This document shows positions 31,368-39,879 of a DNA stretch of 46,293 nucleotides, one piece after another. Below the pieces are notes generated by a model that worked only from the letters and a program-made list of their open reading frames with translations, was not told the origin of the DNA and did not search any database. The translations under genes were made by a program, and so were the position numbers. The stretch is taken from assembly GCA_963775625.1 (NCBI GenBank), contig CAVZJM010000015.1, positions 1 through 46,293 of the forward strand, written 5' to 3'. The first letter of the stretch is position 1. Every line of letters starts with the position of its first letter. Source of the DNA: JAIBJN01 sp963775625 (GTDB lineage Bacteria > Actinomycetota > Thermoleophilia > Gaiellales > Gaiellaceae).

Positions 31368-32768
31368 GCGCTGAGCTTCTCCCGCAGCCGCTCGTTGACG
31401 ACGCGCGGCGTCGGCCTTGCCCTGCGTCTCCTTCATCACCTGGCCGACGAAGAACCCGAGCAGCCCCTCCTTGCCGCCGCGATAGGCGGCGACCTGGCCG
31501 GGGTTGGCGGCGAGGACGCCGTCGATGACCGGATCGAGCTCGGAGGCGTCGGAGACCGTCGTCTCGCCCAGGTAGCGCTCCGCCGCGAAGTCGGGGTCGC
31601 CGCTCGCCGCGAGCGCGTCGAGGAACGCCTGGCGCGGGATCGTCTCGCGCACCTCGACGAGCTTGCCGAGCTCGTCGCCGTTCACCGTGGCCGGGTCGAC
31701 CTCGGCGGCGGCGAGCTGGTTCATCAGCACGTTGGCCACCGCGCGCCGGTCGTCGCCGGGAACGCGCGCGTAGAGCCCGTCGCGGCCGCCGGTGACGAGG
31801 CCGTAGGCGAGGTCGAAGTCCACCTCCTGCTCGAGCCGCCGGATGCGCGCGCCGGGCAGCTCCCCGACCTCGGCGCGAGCGCGCTCGACCAGCTCGGGAG
31901 GCGGCTCGATCGCCACCAGGTCGGGCTCGGGGAAGTAGCGGTAGTCGTGCGCCTCCTCCTTGGAGCGGAGCGGCGCGATCGAGCCCGACTGCGGATCGAA
32001 GTGCAGCGTCTGCTGGACGACCTCGCCGCCGCCCTCGTAGATGCCGATCTGGCGCTCGACCTCGGCCGTGATCCCGTCGGCGACGAACTTGAAGGAGTTC
32101 ATGTTCTTGAGCTCGGTCTTCGTGCGGTAGCCCTCCTCCCCGGCCTCCCGCACCGAGACGTTGGCGTCGCAGCGCAGCGAGCCCTTCTCCATCTCCGCGT
32201 CGGAGATCCCGAGCTCGACGACCGTCTGGCGCAGCAGCTGGAGGAAGCGCCGCGCCTCCTCGCCCGAGCGGACGTGCGGCTCCGCCACGATCTCGACGAG
32301 CGGCGTGCCCCCGCGGTTGAAGTCGACGAGCGACGCCTCCGCGCCCTGGATGCGCCCCGCGGTGCCGCCCACGTGGACGGTCTTGGCGGCGTCCTCCTCG
32401 AGGTGGGCGCGAACGATCCCGATCTCGCGATCGCCGTCGGGCCCGGGCACGACGAACCGGCCGGCCGACGCGAGCGGGACGTCGTACTGGGAGATCTGGT
32501 ACCCCTTCGGCAGGTCGGGGTAGAAGTAGTTCTTGCGGTGGAAGAGCGAGCGCGAGGCGATCTCGCAGTCGAGCGCCAGGCCGAGCTTCACCGCCCACTC
32601 GATCGCCGTCCGGTTGGGCACCGGCAGCGTCCCCGGATGCGCGAGGCAGACCGGGCACGTGCGCGTGTTCGGCTCCTCGCCCCAGACGTTCTCGCAGCGG
32701 CAGAACATCTTCGTCCGCGTCTTCAGCTGGACGTGGATCTCGAGGCCGACGACCGCTTCCCAGTTCAT
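31364..32768 (-). CDS. gatB: Asp-tRNA(Asn)/Glu-tRNA(Gln) amidotransferase subunit B (frame break near the end)
   Basis: The tRNA-binding kinase-like subunit of GatCAB, which turns Glu-tRNA-Gln or Asp-tRNA-Asn into the amide. About 467 residues. WEAVVGLEIHVQLKTRTKMF, CPVCLAHPGTLPVPNRTAIE, FHRKNYFYPDLPKGYQISQY and the tail-domain VMKETQGKADARVVNERLRE are clear. One extra G near 31405-31409 disrupts only the last ~12 residues. ATGA overlap with gatA. It binds zinc through the CxxC...C-x-V-C cysteines near residue 24-38. Confidence 0.96.
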
Positions 32769-34171
32769 CGCAGCCGCTCCGGGACGTAGTCGAAGCCGAG
32801 CGCCTGCTCGAGCGCGTGGCCGACGCGGAAGAGCGTGTTCTCCGAGAACTGCGGGCCGATCAGCTGCAAGCCGACCGGGAGCCCCTCCGAGAGACCGCAC
32901 GGGATCGAGAGCCCGGGCAGGCCGGCCATGTTCGACGGGATCGTGAGGACGTCGGAGAGGTACATCGCCAGCGGGTTCTCGGCCTTCTCGCCGATCCTGA
33001 AGGCGACCGTCGGCGAGGTCGGGCTCAGGAGCACGTCGAAGCGCGCGAAGGCCTCGGCATGCTCCTGCGCGATCACGGTGCGGACCTTCTGGGCCTGTCC
33101 GTAGTACGCGTCGTAGTAGCCGGCGGAGAGCGCGTAGGTGCCGAGCAGGATCCGGCGCTTCGGCTCCGCGCCGAAGCCCTCCCAGCGCGTGCGGGAATAG
33201 AGCTCGGTGAGGTCGCCGTCCACCTCGGCCCGATGCCCGTAGCGGACGCCGTCGTAGCGCGCCAGGTTCGAGCTCGCCTCCGCCGGCGCGACCAGGTAGT
33301 AGCAGGCGAGCCCGTAGTCGACCGAGCGCGGCAGGCTCGTCTCCCCCACCTCGGCGCCGAGCTCCTCGGCGAGCCGGATCGCCTCGTTCACCCGCTCGGT
33401 CACGCCCGGGTCGATCCCCTCGGCCTCGTTCATCTCCCTGGGGACGCCGATGCGGACGCCCGCCAGGTCCGTGCCCTCGGGGATCACCACCGGCGCCGGC
33501 AGCTCGACGGTCGTGGAGTCGCAGGGATCCCTGCCGGCGATGATCTCGTACAGGAGCGCGTTGTCGCGCACGGTCTTCGTCAGCGGGCCGACCTGGTCGA
33601 GGCTCGAGGCGAAGGCGACGATCCCGTAGCGGGAGACCGTGCCGTACGTCGGGCGCAGGCCGACGACGCCGCAGAGGGAGGCCGGCTGCTTCACCGAGCC
33701 GCCCGTGTCGGTGCCGAGGGCCCAGGGGGCCAGCCCGCCGGCGACGGCGGCGGCCGAGCCGCCTGACGAGCCGCCCGGCACGCGCGCGGGGTCCCACGGG
33801 TTCCGCGTCGGCCCGAACGCCGAGTTCTCGGTGGACGAGCCCATGGCGAACTCGTCCAGGTTCGTCTTCCCCAGGATGGGCAGGCCGGCCGCCTTGCAGC
33901 GCGCGGCGACCGTCGAGTCGAAGACCGGCGTGTAGCCGGCGAGGATCTTCGAGCCGGCGGTCGTCGGGATGCCCTTCGTCGTGATCACGTCCTTGTGCGC
34001 GATCGGCACGCCGTCCCCGCGCTCGCCCGCCACGTGCAGGTAGGCGTGCAGCTCGGGATCGCGCGCCTCGATCGCCTCGAGGTAGGCGCCGGCCAGCTCC
34101 TCGCCGGAGACCTCGCCGCGCTCGAGCAGGCCGGCCGCCTCCTCGGCGGTGAGCCTCAGGGTGTCGATCAC
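32765..34171 (-). CDS. gatA: Asp-tRNA(Asn)/Glu-tRNA(Gln) amidotransferase subunit A
   Basis: The glutaminase/amidase subunit, 468 residues, intact. Amidase signature: IAHKDVITTKGIPTTAGSKI with the catalytic Lys, then GGSSGGSAAAVAGGLAPWAL and GTDTGGSVKQPASLCGVVGL with the Ser-cis-Ser-Lys triad residues. The C-terminal GLPGLSIPCGLSEGLPVGLQ matches GatA. It releases ammonia from glutamine and channels it to GatB. The GTG at 34171 gives a normal N-terminus; an upstream in-frame ATG (34336) would add unrelated residues. Gene order gatC-gatA-gatB. Confidence 0.97.
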   Translation of the reverse strand: MIDTLRLTAEEAAGLLERGEVSGEELAGAYLEAIEARDPELHAYLHVAGERGDGVPIAHKDVITTKGIPTTAGSKILAGYTPVFDSTVAARCKAAGLPILGKTNLDEFAMGSSTENSAFGPTRNPWDPARVPGGSSGGSAAAVAGGLAPWALGTDTGGSVKQPASLCGVVGLRPTYGTVSRYGIVAFASSLDQVGPLTKTVRDNALLYEIIAGRDPCDSTTVELPAPVVIPEGTDLAGVRIGVPREMNEAEGIDPGVTERVNEAIRLAEELGAEVGETSLPRSVDYGLACYYLVAPAEASSNLARYDGVRYGHRAEVDGDLTELYSRTRWEGFGAEPKRRILLGTYALSAGYYDAYYGQAQKVRTVIAQEHAEAFARFDVLLSPTSPTVAFRIGEKAENPLAMYLSDVLTIPSNMAGLPGLSIPCGLSEGLPVGLQLIGPQFSENTLFRVGHALEQALGFDYVPERLR

Positions 34172-34283
34172 GGCCCTGTCCTCCGCGGACGCCTGAGGGG
34201 CCACCCCGTGCCTCCACCCGCTGTGAGCGTAACGAGGAAAAGCGCGCGTGTCTCGCGCGCAACGTGCCGAGAGTGGAACAAGC

Positions 34284-34571
34284 TCACCCGCCGACCGCCG
34301 GGACGCGGAACTGGCCGTCGACGGGGTCGGGCGCATTCGCCAGCGCTTCCTCCCGCGGGAGCGACGGGCGCGGCTCGTCCTCGGCCCACTCGTTGACGAG
34401 GTCGAGGGGATGCGTCATCGGAGCCACGTCGGTCAAGTCCAGCTCGGACACCTTGCCGACGGCCTCGAGGATCGCCCCGAGCTGGTCGCGCACGGCGTCG
34501 ACCTCGCCCTCGGGGATCTCCAGCCGCGCGAGCGCGGCGACGTGCAGCACGTCCTCCCTCGTGATCGCCAT
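34284..34571 (-). CDS. gatC: Asp-tRNA(Asn)/Glu-tRNA(Gln) amidotransferase subunit C
   Basis: The 95-residue belt subunit that holds GatA and GatB together. ITREDVLHVAALARLEIPEG and MTHPLDLVNEWAEDEPRPSL are the family hallmarks. A GGAGGCGGG ribosome site precedes the ATG, and TAGACT lies 9 nt before it. A 112-bp gap separates it from gatA; it contains no reading frame. Confidence 0.95.
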   Translation of the reverse strand: MAITREDVLHVAALARLEIPEGEVDAVRDQLGAILEAVGKVSELDLTDVAPMTHPLDLVNEWAEDEPRPSLPREEALANAPDPVDGQFRVPAVGG

Positions 34572-34605
34572 CCCGCCTCCAGTCTAGAAACCGCCGCCCA
34601 AATGC

Positions 34606-34630
34606 GACGGGCCCCTCAGCGGGGCCCGTC
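34606..34630 (-). terminator. 10-bp GC hairpin between csp and gatC
   Basis: GACGGGCCCC and GGGGCCCGTC form a perfect 10-bp stem with a TCAGC loop, 24 nt after the cold-shock gene stop. A short T-rich stretch follows on the minus strand (CATTTGGG). It probably terminates the csp transcript before gatC. Confidence 0.75.
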
Positions 34631-34653
34631 ACCCACTATCGAGCCTCCGCCGG

Positions 34654-34854
34654 CTAGGCCAGCGTAACGTTCTTTGCCTGCAGACCCTTGTCGCCCTGCT
34701 CGACGTCGAACTGGACTCGCTGGCCCTCGGTCAGGGTGCGGTAGCCGTCCATCTCGATCGCGCTGTGGTGGACGAAGACGTCGTCGCCACCCTCGCGCTC
34801 GATGAACCCGAACCCCTTCTCGTTCGAGAACCACTTCACGGTGCCCTCAGCCAA
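34654..34854 (-). CDS. Cold-shock protein (TTG start)
   Basis: 66 residues, the normal length for CspA-type RNA chaperones. RNP1 is seen as KGFGFIE and RNP2 as VFVHHSAI; it begins AEGTVKWFSNEKGFGF. The start is a TTG at 34854: an AGGAGG ribosome site lies 9 nt upstream on the minus strand, and starting earlier (ATG 34914) would add 20 basic residues unlike any Csp. Confidence 0.94.
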   Translation of the reverse strand: MAEGTVKWFSNEKGFGFIEREGGDDVFVHHSAIEMDGYRTLTEGQRVQFDVEQGDKGLQAKNVTLA

Positions 34855-34946
34855 CGGAACTGTCCTCCTTAGACGCAAACGACGGCCCGGCTTGGAGCCG
34901 TCGAGTCTGGCCATAGCCGCGTTTTACGGCGCGCGAAATGTAACCC

Positions 34947-35804
34947 CTACGCGCCCGGGAAGGCAAGCGCGCCGGCCTGGTAGGAGGCCGCGCGAACGGT
35001 GTTGCGGAGCAGGCTCGCGATCGTCATGGGGCCGACGCCGCCGGGCACCGGCGTCAGGTGGCCCGCGACCTCGCGCACGTCCTCGGCCACGTCGCCGACG
35101 ACCTTGCCGTCGACGCGGTTGATGCCGACGTCGATCACGGCTGCGCCCGGCTTGACCATCTCGCGCGTCACCATCGCCGCGCGGCCGACCGCGGCCACGA
35201 CGACGTCGGCCTCGCCGACGACCCCCGCGAGGTCCCGCGTGCGGCTGTGGCAGACGGTCACCGTGGCGTTCTCGGCGAGCAGGAGGAGCGCCATCGGCTT
35301 GCCCACGATGTTCGAGCGCCCGACCACGACGGCTCTCGCTCCTTCGAGCGGGATCTCGTAGGCGCGCAGGATCTCCATGATCCCGGCGGGCGTCGCCGCC
35401 ACGAAGGTCGGCTCGCCCTGGAGCAGGTGGCCGGCGCTCGCGGGATGGAAGCCGTCCACGTCCTTGATCGGCGAGATCGCGCGGATGACGCGCCCCTCGT
35501 CCATGTGCGCGGGCAGCGGCAGCTGGCAGAGGATCCCCGTGACGCGCTCGTCCGCGTTCAGGCCCGAGACGAGCGCGAGCAGCTCCTCCTCCGAGGTCTC
35601 GGCGGAGAGCTCGTGGTGGATCGGCTCGATCCCGACCTCCGCGCACGCCTCCTGCTTGCGGCGGACGTAGAGCGCCGAGGCCTGGTCCTCGCCGACGAGC
35701 ACGGTGGCGAGCCCGACCGGGCGGCCCAGCGCGGCCACGTCGCGCGCGACCTCCTCCCGCACCTGCGCGGCGAGGGCCTTCCCGTCCATGAGCGTCGCGG
35801 CCAC
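34947..35804 (-). CDS. folD: Bifunctional methylenetetrahydrofolate dehydrogenase/cyclohydrolase
   Basis: 285 residues of one-carbon metabolism, interconverting 5,10-methylene- and 10-formyl-THF with NADP. Motifs: VLVGEDQASALYVRRKQEAC with the catalytic lysine region, GILCQLPLPAHMDEGRVIRA, KDVDGFHPASAGHL, VVVGRSNIVGKPMALLLL and the final PGGVGPMTIASLLRNTVRAA. Starts at GTG 35804, with TAGGCT 8 nt upstream. It is divergent from the methyltransferase-like gene, 38 bp away. Confidence 0.96.
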   Translation of the reverse strand: MAATLMDGKALAAQVREEVARDVAALGRPVGLATVLVGEDQASALYVRRKQEACAEVGIEPIHHELSAETSEEELLALVSGLNADERVTGILCQLPLPAHMDEGRVIRAISPIKDVDGFHPASAGHLLQGEPTFVAATPAGIMEILRAYEIPLEGARAVVVGRSNIVGKPMALLLLAENATVTVCHSRTRDLAGVVGEADVVVAAVGRAAMVTREMVKPGAAVIDVGINRVDGKVVGDVAEDVREVAGHLTPVPGGVGPMTIASLLRNTVRAASYQAGALAFPGA

Positions 35805-35842
35805 GGCGCGGGAGCCTAACGGACGGCGGGCATGATCCGCCC
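35805..35842. promoter_or_regulatory. 38-bp divergent promoter region
   Basis: Between folD and the membrane methyltransferase-like gene. On the minus strand TAGGCT lies 8 nt before the folD GTG. On the plus strand CATGAT (35831-35836) lies 6 nt before the ATG at 35843. Neither gene has a ribosome site, so both mRNAs look leaderless (inference). Confidence 0.45.
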
Positions 35843-36326
35843 ATGACCCTCGCCCGCCAGCTCGCCGCGGTCGCGCTCCTCCCGGTCACCGTCACGCTGG
35901 TCGTGCCCGGCCTGATCCTGTGGCGGAGCGGCACGGACGGGGGCGGCTGGGCGCTCGGCCTGGCCGGGGGCGCGCTCGTCGCCGCCGGCATCGCGCTGGT
36001 CGCCTGGACCGCCACGCTCTTCGCCAGGGTCGGCCGCGGGACGATCGCGCCGTGGGACCCGACTGCGAGGCTCGTCGTCCTCGGGCCGTACCGGCACGTC
36101 CGCAACCCGATGATCAGCGGCGTCCTGGCGATCCTGCTCGGCGAGGCGGCGATCTTCGCCTCGGTGCCGCTCCTCCTCTGGTTCGCCGGAGTCTTCGCGG
36201 TGAACGCCCTCTACCTCCCGCTCGTCGAGGAGCCGGGCCTCCGCAGGCGCTTCGGCGCCGACGTACGACGCCTACCGGGCCAACGTCCCACGCTGGCTCC
36301 CACGGCTCAGCCCCTGGGAGCCTTAA
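35843..36326 (+). CDS. Isoprenylcysteine/phospholipid methyltransferase-like membrane protein (one frame break)
   Basis: About 160 residues of the ICMT/PEMT-like family. Four hydrophobic helices surround LVVLGPYRHVRNPMISGVLA (the GPYxxVRNPMY motif that binds SAM) and LVEEPGLRRRFG followed by YDAYRANVPRWLPR after one extra base at 36263. The frame-corrected end is the TAA at 36324. It methylates a small lipid or isoprenoid-linked group; the substrate is unknown. Confidence 0.85.
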
Positions 36327-36336
36327 GCTGGACGCC

Positions 36337-37560
36337 GTGGAGCTTCGGCGCTGGCCCCGCAAGAACGACCCCGACTCGATCCGCGCGCGGCAGGAGGAGC
36401 TCGCTCCCCGGCTCGACGGCGACGGCGAGGTCTTCGCGCACGACCTGGCGCCGTTCGCGGGCGCGACCGAGGCGGTCACCGGCGTCGCGCTCGTCCCGGT
36501 GGCGGTCGTCGGGCCGATCGACGTCGAGCTCGGCGACTACGCGCTGGAGGAGCCGGAGGGGCGTCTCGTGGAGCGCGGGCGCACCAAGGAGGGCGTGTAC
36601 GTCCCGCTCGCCAACACCGAGGGCGGGCTCTCCATCTCGCTCTACCGCGGCGCGCGCGCCGTCGGCGAGTCGGGCGGCTTCCGCACGCACGTCGTCCGGG
36701 ACCGCATCACGCGCGCGTCCGCCTTCCTCTTCGCCGATGCCGCGCAGGCGCTCGCGTTCTCCCGCTGGATCGAGGGGCAGCTCGAGGAGATGAAGGCCTG
36801 GCTCGCCTCGGAGCCGGTCGCCAACCTCTCCAAGCACGCGAAGCTCCGGGAGCTGGAGACGCACGTCGTCGGCCCGATGTGCCACGTCATGTACGCGTTC
36901 ACGACCGGCGACGCCTGCGGGATGAACATGATCACGCGGAACTCGTACGCCCTGAACCAGGGCTTCGTGCTCGACCGCGCCCCCGTCAAGCCGTCGCGCG
37001 CGATGCTCGAGGGGAACATGGGCGGCGACAAGAAGGTCTCGGCGCGCTACTTCGAGCGCGGCGGCCACGGCAAGACGGTGATCGCCGAGGCGACGCTCAC
37101 CGAGGAGGCCGTTCGGCGGGTGCTGAAGACGTCGCTCGACGACCTCGACGAGCTGGCCTTCGTCGGGACGCACGGCGCCGTGGCGTCCGGCATGCAGTCG
37201 GTGGCCTTCACGCCGGCGACGGCGATCGCGGCCATGTTCACCGCGACCGGGCAGGACATCGGCATGGTCGGCACGAGCTCGATGGCCCACGGCACCGCGC
37301 ACCGCGTCGAGGGCGGCCTGCACGTCTCGATGCGGCTGGCGAGCCTCGAGGTCGCCACCGTCGGCGGCGGAACGACGCTTCCCTACGCCCGCTCCTGGCT
37401 CCGGCTGCTCGGCTGCGACGGGCCGGGGAAGGTCTACCGGCTGGCGCAGATCGTGGCCGCGGCGACGCTCTCGCTCGAGATCTCGGCCAGCGCCGCCATG
37501 GCCACCGCCGGGTCCGAGAACTTCTACCGCGCCCACTTCGAGCGCGGCGGCCTGCGCTAG
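36337..37560 (+). CDS. Divergent hydroxymethylglutaryl-CoA reductase-like protein
   Basis: 407 residues. The HMGR fold is indicated by ATEAVTGVALVPVAVVGPID (catalytic Glu of the ENVIG motif replaced by TEAVTG), TGDACGMNMITRNS (like TGDAMGMNM), EGNMGGDKK (the catalytic Lys of CTDKK), MFTATGQD (catalytic Asp) and VATVGGGTTLPYARSWLRLL (like GTIGGGT). Near the end, FYRAHFERGG may carry the catalytic His. It would reduce HMG-CoA to mevalonate, or a related acyl-CoA. GTG 36337 is chosen since TAAGCT lies 7 nt upstream; the track of Arg-rich residues before it belongs to the other gene. Confidence 0.8.
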   Translation: MELRRWPRKNDPDSIRARQEELAPRLDGDGEVFAHDLAPFAGATEAVTGVALVPVAVVGPIDVELGDYALEEPEGRLVERGRTKEGVYVPLANTEGGLSISLYRGARAVGESGGFRTHVVRDRITRASAFLFADAAQALAFSRWIEGQLEEMKAWLASEPVANLSKHAKLRELETHVVGPMCHVMYAFTTGDACGMNMITRNSYALNQGFVLDRAPVKPSRAMLEGNMGGDKKVSARYFERGGHGKTVIAEATLTEEAVRRVLKTSLDDLDELAFVGTHGAVASGMQSVAFTPATAIAAMFTATGQDIGMVGTSSMAHGTAHRVEGGLHVSMRLASLEVATVGGGTTLPYARSWLRLLGCDGPGKVYRLAQIVAAATLSLEISASAAMATAGSENFYRAHFERGGLR

Positions 37561-37569
37561 AGGCAAGGC

Positions 37570-38049
37570 GTGGCGGCCGTCCCGCCCCATCACGACCCGG
37601 CGTGCTGGGGCTGCGGCGACAACCCGCGGGGCCTCCATCTCCCGCAGCCGACCGAGGAGGGGATCGAGCGCTACGAGGCCGTCGTGACGTTCGGCGACCA
37701 CCACCAGGCAGGGCCGGGCATCGTCCACGGCGGCCTCGTTGCCGCGGCGCTCGACGAGGCCTCGGGCCTGCTGGCCACCTGGCATCGCTTCCCGGCAGTC
37801 ACCGCGCGCATCTTCGTGCGCTACCGGCGCCCCGTCCTCATCAACCACGAGCTCGCCCTCGCCGCCTGGGTCACGGACAGCCGCGGCCGCCGCATCCACA
37901 TCGACGCCGACCTGCGCGACGGCGACGAGGTCGTGGCCGAGTCCCGCGGCGCGTTCCTCCACGTCCCCCTCGACCACTTCCTCGCCACGCCCGAGGGCCG
38001 CGCGGCGGGCGAAGCCTGGAGACGGCGCCTTACCGAGAACGAGGGTTAG
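37570..38049 (+). CDS. PaaI-like hotdog-fold thioesterase
   Basis: 159 residues. CWGCGDNPRGLHL at the N-terminus and GPGIVHGGLVAAALDEASG (the HGG and catalytic Asp/Glu of the hotdog helix) place it in the PaaI/4HBT superfamily, which cleaves acyl-CoA esters. It begins at GTG nine bases after the HMGR-like gene, so the two are probably co-transcribed and may share an acyl-CoA substrate (inference). Confidence 0.87.
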   Translation: MAAVPPHHDPACWGCGDNPRGLHLPQPTEEGIERYEAVVTFGDHHQAGPGIVHGGLVAAALDEASGLLATWHRFPAVTARIFVRYRRPVLINHELALAAWVTDSRGRRIHIDADLRDGDEVVAESRGAFLHVPLDHFLATPEGRAAGEAWRRRLTENEG

Positions 38050-38082
38050 GAAGATGGGCCCGCCTGCCGAAGTCATGGAGGC

Positions 38083-38292
38083 ATGGAGCGCTGTGAGGGC
38101 TACTACCGTCTCGAGAACCGCCGGTGCGATCGCACCGGCGCCCGGCACGTGACCGCCGCCGACGGCGAGACCTACTTCGTCTGCCCCTACCACGCCCGGC
38201 AGGGCTGGGCCGCGAGCGTGGCCCGCTGGCACGACGAGTCCGACGTGCGGGCGTCGGCCCCGGTCGACCTGCGCCTCGACCCGGCCGCCTAG
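38083..38292 (+). CDS. Small Cys/His-containing hypothetical protein
   Basis: 69 residues, ATG to TAG. Three cysteines and two histidines (ERCEGYYRLENRRCDRTGAR, VCPYHARQGW) are spaced as in small zinc-binding folds. The product is not recognised. It follows the thioesterase by 33 nt and precedes a hairpin, so it is likely the last gene of that unit. Confidence 0.55.
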   Translation: MERCEGYYRLENRRCDRTGARHVTAADGETYFVCPYHARQGWAASVARWHDESDVRASAPVDLRLDPAA

Positions 38293-38560
38293 CGCCCCGA
38301 ACCGCCGCCGCAAAAGGAGAAGCGGCGACGAAGGGGGTTCGCCGCCGCTTCGGGCGTTACTGGGTCTGGAGGTGGTTGCCGTCATCCCCGGACCCAGGAG
38401 GAGAGGACCTCGCGCGCTGTATCGGCAGTCACGAACTGCTGCTTGAGCCTCGCCTTCACCCTCCTGTGGACCCCCCGAAGGTCCGGCGACGGGCGCCCGG
38501 CTCTCAACCACGCTTCGTGCGTACCCCGTTTAGGGGATCACTGCGGCCAGGGGAGAGAGC
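38293..38560. other. Intergenic region with terminator hairpin
   Basis: A hairpin with arms GAAGCGGCG.CGAA and TTCG.CCGCCGCTTC occupies 38319-38351 and should end the upstream transcript. A second pairing, CTGGGTC (38361-38367) with GGACCCAG (38391-38398), lies before GGAGGAGAGG. Then comes about 130 bp without clear features that must contain the promoter of the beta-helix gene; AGGGGAGAGAGC precedes its ATG. Confidence 0.6.
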
Positions 38561-39829
38561 ATGCACGCGCACGACGGGTTCCTGTGGGGACGGGCCACCG
38601 TCGTTCTGGTCTTCATCGCCGCCACCCTCGCGCTTCCGACAGCCGCGGCCGCCGCTCGCGTACACGTCGAGAGCCAGCGCCAGTTCGACCGCGCCCTGGC
38701 GCGGATGGGTGACCGCGGCGGCATCATCGTCCTCGCCCCTGGCCGCTATCCGAGGCTCGTCGTCGGGCACCGCTCGCTCCGGGCCCGGGGTCTCACGATC
38801 CGGGCGCGTCCCGGGGCGCGGACGTCCTACCTCGACCTGGACGGCTCGCGTCGCGTTCGCGTGGTCGGCCTGACAATCACCCCCGCAGTTCGGAACGCTT
38901 TCGCGAGCCTCAGGGGCTCACGCCAGATCCGCCTCGAGGGCCTGAGGTTGACGGCGGCCGGAAGCTCGGGCATCGCCCGGCTGAGGCTTCAGGGAGCGCG
39001 AGACGTGCTCGTTCGCGGAAGCGACTTCTCGCACTGCGGCGACGGGACGAGCTGCGTTCTCACCGGCAGCTCGAGCAACGTCCGCCTTCTCTCCAACGCC
39101 TTCCACGACTGCCTCGGCTGCGACTTCGTGCGCGGCCGGGTCGGCGCCGGCCTGCTGGTCCGCGGCAATCGCTTCGATCGTGCCGTGCCCGGTCCCTGCG
39201 GCATCGCCTGGGCGTGCAACCACCAGGATCTGCTTCAGCTCCAGGGCGGAAGCGGCATCGTCATCGAGCGCAACTACTTCGGCCTCATGCAAGTCGGCGC
39301 CGGGCAGGTGTATCTCAAGGGCGCGATGACCGACGTCGCTATCCGCGACAACGTCTTTCTCCGCACCGACCCCGCCTATCCCGACTACTCGGCCTGGACG
39401 GGCATCGTGCTCGGCAACCCCGTCGCCGACCACGTTCCGACGCGCGTCGTGATCGCAAACAACACGATCCGCTCCGGCTCTCCGCGCACCAACGGCGTCA
39501 CGAACTCGGTCATCCTCTCACCCGTCTACGCGACGCTTCCCCCCGAGGAGCGCCCGATCCTCGCCAACAACGTCCTCGGCGTCACGCTCAACCCCGAGCT
39601 CCTCTGCCCATTCCTCCAGGCCTCGCTCCGCAACGTGGTCGAAGCGGGCGAGGCCTGCGGCGAGCTCGACGTCGTCGGTGGCTCCACCTTCGATGACGCG
39701 GGAAGGCCGACCTCCGGGTCGCTGCTCACGATCGACCAGGGGGACGTCGCCTGGGCGACGCCGTTCGACATCCTCGGTGTCCCCCGCGGCCAGACGCCCG
39801 ACATCGGCGCCTACGAGCACGTCGGCTAG
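38561..39829 (+). CDS. Secreted right-handed beta-helix protein
   Basis: 422 residues, intact. A signal peptide (RATVVLVFIAATLALPTAAA) precedes RVHVESQRQFDRALARMGDR and IIVLAPGRYPRLVVGH, the usual start of parallel beta-helix proteins. About ten turns follow, with patterns such as IRLEGLRLTAAGSSGIARLR, VLVRGSDFSHCGD, VRLLSNAFHDC, LLVRGNRFDRA, IVIERNYFGLM and VVIANNTIRSG. Six Cys cluster in the middle. Such proteins bind or cleave polysaccharides; no catalytic set of a pectate lyase is obvious. Confidence 0.85.
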   Translation: MHAHDGFLWGRATVVLVFIAATLALPTAAAAARVHVESQRQFDRALARMGDRGGIIVLAPGRYPRLVVGHRSLRARGLTIRARPGARTSYLDLDGSRRVRVVGLTITPAVRNAFASLRGSRQIRLEGLRLTAAGSSGIARLRLQGARDVLVRGSDFSHCGDGTSCVLTGSSSNVRLLSNAFHDCLGCDFVRGRVGAGLLVRGNRFDRAVPGPCGIAWACNHQDLLQLQGGSGIVIERNYFGLMQVGAGQVYLKGAMTDVAIRDNVFLRTDPAYPDYSAWTGIVLGNPVADHVPTRVVIANNTIRSGSPRTNGVTNSVILSPVYATLPPEERPILANNVLGVTLNPELLCPFLQASLRNVVEAGEACGELDVVGGSTFDDAGRPTSGSLLTIDQGDVAWATPFDILGVPRGQTPDIGAYEHVG

Positions 39830-39879
39830 CACGCGCGACGAGCTCGAGCCCTTCGAGCACGGCTAGGCTCCGTCGGCGC

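Noticed and set aside
29734..32658. 974-residue minus-strand frame
   Set aside because: It joins a shadow of gatB with the real GNAT frame and then antisense of the LVIVD-like gene; not one protein.
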